The position numbers and the translations under genes were made by a program. Under the pieces are notes generated by a model that saw only the letters and a list, made by a program, of their open reading frames with translations, was not told the origin of the DNA and ran no database searches. From an uncultured Dehalococcoidia bacterium (GTDB lineage Bacteria > Chloroflexota > Dehalococcoidia > Lucifugimonadales > CAJWER01), in assembly GCA_958296115.1 (NCBI GenBank), contig OY282442.1:2214943-2278942 (forward strand): DNA of 64,000 nt, given 5' to 3'. Positions 60,191 through 64,000 of this stretch are shown here, one piece after another. Position 1 is the first letter of the stretch. Each line of letters begins with the position of its first letter.

Positions 60191-60336
60191 AGGAGGATAA
60201 GACGTGGGAGGTGTCGGAATCAGGATTTACAGGATTGGGTGGATGTTCAGGATTGGGAGGGGAGGGACGCCGCGCTCCCGACGAGCATAGTCTTGGCATC
60301 CTGAATCACCCTCATTGGATGCGATTTGCCCTGGGG

Positions 60337-61608
60337 TCAGGCGGCGACGTAGGGGATGGTCTGCGGTCCCTGGGGCAGCACGCAGACGCGGGCATCGGGG
60401 CCGCCGCGCTGGTTTATGGACTCGTCGATGGCTGCCTGGATGTCGTCGGCGGGTTGGAGATGGGCCGCGCGTACCTGGGCGGGCGACAGGCGGCTGGACT
60501 TGAGGTAGATTTGGTGGCGGAGGAGCAACTGGGACTGTATCTGCACCTGCCACTGGTCGTGTCGGCCCTCGTCGAGTGAGTGGACCATGTCCAGCAGGTC
60601 CTGGGGCGAGCCGCGGGAGGTCAGCATCCTGCCGTACTCGCCGTGCTCGGGGATGCCGTCGCTGCACTCCGCCGCGCAGATGATGGCGCCGCCCTTGCGG
60701 GTTACCAGGGAGGCGGCGGACATGCCCTTCACGGACTGGTAGAGGTTCAGGTCGAGGGGGAAGCCGCTGTTGGTGGTTATGGTCACGTCGTAGGGGCGCG
60801 GCACGGGCTGCATGGCGTTTCGGCGGGCGCCGTCGCAGGCGGCGCGGTGTACGGCGAAGAGCTCGCCCGCGTAGGCGCTCGTTATCTCGTGGTCGCGGTT
60901 GATGGTTACGTCTATGCTGAAGTGTACGCCGGTGAGGGCGGCTATATCGCGGATGGCGTCGTGGATGGGGTTGCCGTCGGTTACGGCCCACGTCGTCTTG
61001 GGATGGGCGATGAGCGGGGCGCTGTGCAGGGCCATGATGGTGTCGAACCCGGCTAGGCCGGGCGCGACCATCTTCGGCCCGCCGCTGAATCCCGCGAAAA
61101 AATGCGGCTCGACGAACCCCGTGGTGATTCGCGTGTCTGCGTCCACCCAGTGTGAATTGAGCCATATGGGAACGCCGCCGCGCGTGTCCCCAACGCGGGT
61201 GAGGCCGTCGGCGTCGAAGGCGGAGTGGTTGATGACCCGGTAATCCCGGACGACATCCGGGCCGAGCATCTCCTCCAGCTCTTCGCGGGTATTCGCGCGG
61301 TGGGTGCCAGTGGCGACCAAGATGGTTATCCGGTCCCTCGCTACGCCGGCGAGCTCGCCGAGGAGGACGGGCAGGACGGTGGCCGACGGCATGGGGCGGG
61401 TTATGTCGCACACGGAGATAGCCACGCTCCGGTCGCCCTTCGCCATCTCTCGCAGGGTCTGGGAGCCGATGGGGTTGCGGAGCGCGTCACGCAGCGCCGA
61501 TTCGACGTCGGGCAGGCCGGGCAAGTACGTCGGCTCGACCACGGTGGTCTGTCCGTCCGGGACCTCCACGGTGAGTCCGGCGCGCCCGTATGCGAGTTCT
61601 ACCCTCAA
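60337..61608 (-). CDS. LarA-like (DUF2088) nickel-pincer-type racemase
   Basis: A 423-residue protein from TTG 61608, overlapping the upstream dehydrogenase stop (TTGA). DRSVAISVCDITRPMPSATVLPVLL, ILVATGTHRANTREELEEMLG and FVEPHFFAGFSGGPKMVAPGLAG are LarA/DUF2088 signatures; GTHR and HFFAGFSGG include residues that hold the nickel-pincer nucleotide in LarA. Such enzymes racemise or epimerise 2-hydroxy acids. Coupling to a Gfo/Idh dehydrogenase points to a sugar acid or hydroxy acid rather than lactate. The larBCE cofactor genes are not in this window. Confidence 0.82.
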   Translation of the reverse strand: MRVELAYGRAGLTVEVPDGQTTVVEPTYLPGLPDVESALRDALRNPIGSQTLREMAKGDRSVAISVCDITRPMPSATVLPVLLGELAGVARDRITILVATGTHRANTREELEEMLGPDVVRDYRVINHSAFDADGLTRVGDTRGGVPIWLNSHWVDADTRITTGFVEPHFFAGFSGGPKMVAPGLAGFDTIMALHSAPLIAHPKTTWAVTDGNPIHDAIRDIAALTGVHFSIDVTINRDHEITSAYAGELFAVHRAACDGARRNAMQPVPRPYDVTITTNSGFPLDLNLYQSVKGMSAASLVTRKGGAIICAAECSDGIPEHGEYGRMLTSRGSPQDLLDMVHSLDEGRHDQWQVQIQSQLLLRHQIYLKSSRLSPAQVRAAHLQPADDIQAAIDESINQRGGPDARVCVLPQGPQTIPYVAA

Positions 61609-62681
61609 GAGACGCGGTTGTCGGGGCGGACGGGCCGCTGAAGCTCCGCTGACTTGTACACCGCGAGCGCGGCCCGCAGCACCTTGCCTGAGAACTCGGC
61701 GTCCATCTGGGGCTGGCGGCCCTCTATGATGCCGTCTATGAAGTCGCGGGCGGCGCCCTCGAACCCTGTAATCCAGTCCATTGGGACCTGGTAGCTGACG
61801 GACTCGGAACCCCTGTGAAGCATCACGGGCGGCAGGTCGAGCATCTCGCCGCTGCACCGGGTAACCCAGATAGCGCCGGCGGAGCCCTGGATCTCGAAGA
61901 AGTCGTCTATGGGGTAGTACGACGTCCTGATCTTCATATCGGGCGCCGAGGAGTACTCGAACACGGCCAGGCAGTCGGCGTCCTGGAACTTCCAGGTAAT
62001 CACGCTCGGCGCTTCGACCATGAAGTCGCTCGTCCTGGTAACCGCGCTGGTGACCGTTTCGGGGTCTCCGACCCACCACATGGCCGTCGCGTACTTGTGT
62101 ACGCCCTCGTCGTAGAGCAGCCCGCCGGGATTGAGCGTGGGGTCGCGCCGCCAGGCTAATGAGTCGGGCGCGATCCTGAAAGCGCCGGACGCGCCCTCCA
62201 AGTTCGTCAGCACCACTCGCATCCGCACCATGTTGGGTTCGCCTATCGCGCCGCTGTCCAGCAGCTCCTTCGCCTTGACGAGCGGAGGGTAGTACAGGAA
62301 GTTCTCGGTCACGCGGAAGAACGTGTCCGCGCGGTCTGCCGCCTCGGCGACGCGGTCGGCTTCCTCGACGCTCACGGCTATGGGCTTCTGGCAAGATACA
62401 TGCTTGCCGGCCTCGAGGGCGGCTATCGACTGGTCGGCGTGGAGATAAGTCGGGGTCAGCAGCTCCACCGCGTCTATGGCGGGGTCGCGCAGGACGTCGT
62501 CGTAGCTGGTGTATATCTTGGGGCTGATTCCCCACTCGGCTGCTCTGCTCTCCGCACGCTCGCGCACGGGGTCGCACAGGGCCGCGACCTCGCAGCCCTC
62601 GTGCTCCAGGTAGCCGGGCGCGTTGAGCTGGGATATGGCGCCGCACCCGACTATTGCGAGGCGGACGGGGGCGCGTCGAAT
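61605..62681 (-). CDS. Gfo/Idh/MocA-family oxidoreductase C
   Basis: A ~358-residue protein. The fold opens VRLAIVGCGAISQLNAPGYLE and carries CQKPIAVSVEEADRVAEAA (here QKP in place of EKP, keeping the catalytic Lys). LLYDEGVHKYATAMWWVG includes the conserved His. No ATG, GTG or TTG sits between the ribosome-binding AAGGAG and the conserved N-terminus; an ATT at 62681 lies 8 bases after that site and is the best start. Its neighbours are an M20 peptidase upstream and a LarA-like racemase downstream, all coupled. Confidence 0.82.
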   Translation of the reverse strand: MRRAPVRLAIVGCGAISQLNAPGYLEHEGCEVAALCDPVRERAESRAAEWGISPKIYTSYDDVLRDPAIDAVELLTPTYLHADQSIAALEAGKHVSCQKPIAVSVEEADRVAEAADRADTFFRVTENFLYYPPLVKAKELLDSGAIGEPNMVRMRVVLTNLEGASGAFRIAPDSLAWRRDPTLNPGGLLYDEGVHKYATAMWWVGDPETVTSAVTRTSDFMVEAPSVITWKFQDADCLAVFEYSSAPDMKIRTSYYPIDDFFEIQGSAGAIWVTRCSGEMLDLPPVMLHRGSESVSYQVPMDWITGFEGAARDFIDGIIEGRQPQMDAEFSGKVLRAALAVYKSAELQRPVRPDNRVS

Positions 62682-62686
62682 CGGAC

Positions 62687-63766
62687 TTACTCCTTCCTCA
62701 GCATGGCCTCGCAGAGGTGGGCGGCGTCCACGAGGTCGGGGATGGTTACGTATTCGCGGACGGTGTGCATGTTGTGGTCGGCCATGCCGACGACGACGGC
62801 GTTTATGCCGTTCTGGTTGAAGATGTTGCCGTCGGAGCCGCCGCCGGTCGGCTTCATGGTCGGCTCCATGCCGAGGCCGCGTATCGCGTCCTGGATTCGG
62901 ACCATCAGCGGGTTGTCGCCCTCTATCCTGTACCGCTCGAACTCGGTCGTGAAGTTGGCCTCGATATTGGCGTCGGGGAACAAGGCCCGGACCTTGGCGA
63001 GCGCGCCGTCCATCTGCTGATGGATGTCGTCTATGGCCTCGAGGTTGATGCTCCTGAACTCGCCCACGACCGTCGCTTTCTCTGGGACGGTGTTCCTGGT
63101 GGAGCCGCCCTCGATGGCGCCCACGTTGAAGGTGGTCTCGCCGTCGAGCCGGCCCTGGGGCAGCCTGGTTATCATCTCGGCTGCGACGCGGATGGCCGAG
63201 ATGCCTTTTTCCGGCTCGACGCCCGCGTGAGCGGCGCGGCCAGTGACGGCGAGCTCGAAGCCTATGTAGGTCGGGGCCGCGTTGGTGATCCGGCTTACAG
63301 GCCCTTCGCCGTCGAACACGATGGACTCGGCTGCGGTGATCATCGAGTAGTCGAGGTTGCGAGCTCCGAGCAGGCCCGGCTCCTCGGCCCTGGTGAAGCA
63401 TACCTGGATGGGAGCGTGGGCCGCGCCGTCGTCCCGGATGGACTGTATGCCTTCGAGTATGGCGGATACGCCGGCCTTGCAGTCGCCGCCGAGGATGGTA
63501 GAGCCGTCCGATACGATGCGGTCGCCGACGATGGACGGCTTGACCCCGCGGCCGGGCTCGACCGTATCCATGTGGGCCGACAGCAGCAGGGAGGCGTCGC
63601 CCTCGTCGCGGGCTATGATGTTGCCGTAGCCGTCGGCCTCGACGTGGAGGTCGAGCGCCTGGAGGCGGCGTGTGAGGTCCTCCGCGATCTCGTCCTCGTG
63701 ATGGGATGGGCTGTCTATGGCAACCAGGTCGAGGAAGGTCTGCACCAGCCGGTCTCGGTTGATCAT
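62687..63766 (-). CDS. M20-family metallopeptidase (PepT/DapE-like)
   Basis: A 359-residue protein from ATG 63766 (AGGAG about 8 bases upstream). LLLSAHMDTVEPG has the first metal His and Asp; GGDCKAGVSAIL the bridging Asp; RAEEPGLLGA the catalytic and metal Glu pair; TGRAAHAGVEPEKG is the dimerisation-domain His; GMADHNMHTVREYV supplies the last His. The family cleaves small peptides or N-acyl amino acids. It may remove an acyl or amino acid group from the substrate of the downstream dehydrogenase and racemase. Confidence 0.9.
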   Translation of the reverse strand: MINRDRLVQTFLDLVAIDSPSHHEDEIAEDLTRRLQALDLHVEADGYGNIIARDEGDASLLLSAHMDTVEPGRGVKPSIVGDRIVSDGSTILGGDCKAGVSAILEGIQSIRDDGAAHAPIQVCFTRAEEPGLLGARNLDYSMITAAESIVFDGEGPVSRITNAAPTYIGFELAVTGRAAHAGVEPEKGISAIRVAAEMITRLPQGRLDGETTFNVGAIEGGSTRNTVPEKATVVGEFRSINLEAIDDIHQQMDGALAKVRALFPDANIEANFTTEFERYRIEGDNPLMVRIQDAIRGLGMEPTMKPTGGGSDGNIFNQNGINAVVVGMADHNMHTVREYVTIPDLVDAAHLCEAMLRKE

Positions 63767-63867
63767 TCAGGGTCTCCTAGCGCTGTTTCCAAGTGGCTGA
63801 CATGACGTAGGACATCTCGTCTCAGCCTGGGAATCTGTCTATCGATCATGGTCAAGTGGCCGGAGCG

Positions 63868-64000
63868 CTAGCTGCCTTCAGGGACGATGATAGTATGGAC
63901 GCCGGCCCGGTCAGCGCGCTCCTGATCCCTGGTGTGGATGCGATAGCCGATGACGGCCGCCAGCGCGTCCTGCTGAAATACAGCGCCCAAGGCGTTGGCG
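63868..64000 (-). CDS. C-terminal end of an unidentified protein (runs off the window)
   Basis: The last 43 codons of a minus-strand frame, ending HTIIVPEGS with a TAG at 63868-63870. DALAAVIGYRIHTRDQERA fits an alpha/beta fold end, perhaps a PIN-like domain, but this is too short to identify. The start lies outside the window. The 100-base gap to the M20 gene shows nothing else. Confidence 0.45.
   Translation of the reverse strand, partial: ANALGAVFQQDALAAVIGYRIHTRDQERADRAGVHTIIVPEGS

Noticed and set aside
1-64000. CRISPR array
   Set aside because: No regularly spaced short repeats were found; the Cas4-like nuclease stands alone.

Overview
The window is 64 kb of GC-rich bacterial chromosome, dense with genes and arranged in short, tightly overlapping operons. 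The set of genes (Gfo/Idh/MocA dehydrogenases, sugar-isomerase TIM barrels, a LarA-like racemase, AXE1 esterases, a CehA/McbA hydrolase, a cytoplasmic reductive-dehalogenase-like protein, CoxD/CoxE-like ATPase and VWA proteins, an enoyl-CoA hydratase and a 3-hydroxyacyl-CoA dehydrogenase) resembles the catabolic gene expansions known in Chloroflexota, particularly SAR202-type Dehalococcoidia. That assignment is an inference from gene content; no rRNA is present to prove it.

Layout: 1-3.4 kb is a housekeeping operon on the minus strand (gatB, yvcK, secG, a small membrane protein). 3.5-5.3 kb holds a tiny membrane ORF and a HAD phosphatase/PfkB kinase pair. 5.4-7.1 kb is an AT-richer, probably acquired DUF262 plus HEPN cassette that looks like a defence or toxin system. 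7.1-17 kb carries an FtsX-type permease, RNase D, an unknown duplicated-domain protein, an MFS transporter, and an operon of two related esterase-fold proteins (one has lost its catalytic serine) with a 3-hydroxyacyl-CoA dehydrogenase. 17.1-26.9 kb is an accessory island: repeat copy 1, a DprA-like fragment, a truncated PIN-domain toxin, a chimeric antitoxin, a DUF5678-retropepsin fusion, and a two-gene methylase / PLD-SNF2 helicase module. 27-33.6 kb is a complete phosphate regulon (phoB/phoR-type pair, pstSCAB, phoU) with a four-repeat PHO-box-like operator. 33.7-41.8 kb is mixed catabolism including the reductive-dehalogenase-like protein. 42.9-45.5 kb is modABC followed by tRNA-Leu(UAA). 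45.6-50.6 kb is a sugar or sialic-acid-like catabolic group. 50.9-53.3 kb is a beta-propeller protein fused to plant-type leucine-rich repeats, with a small lipoprotein. 53.5-59.3 kb holds a MoxR/VWA pair, an enoyl-CoA hydratase and an M1 aminopeptidase. 60.3-63.8 kb is a coupled M20 peptidase / Gfo-Idh / LarA operon.

The most unusual structural signal is a roughly 0.8-kb element present three times in the same orientation (about 17.1, 42.0 and 59.3 kb). Its centre is nearly identical between copies, contains several perfect hairpins and a conserved inward-facing sigma70-like promoter, and encodes no intact protein. In copy 1 it cuts into a DprA-like gene. It could be an internally deleted insertion sequence or a dispersed structured RNA.

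A recurrent regulatory feature is an extended -10 promoter (TGnTAnnnT), often only a few bases to a few dozen bases upstream of the start codon. Several starts use GTG or TTG inside four-base stop/start overlaps, and one appears to use ATT.
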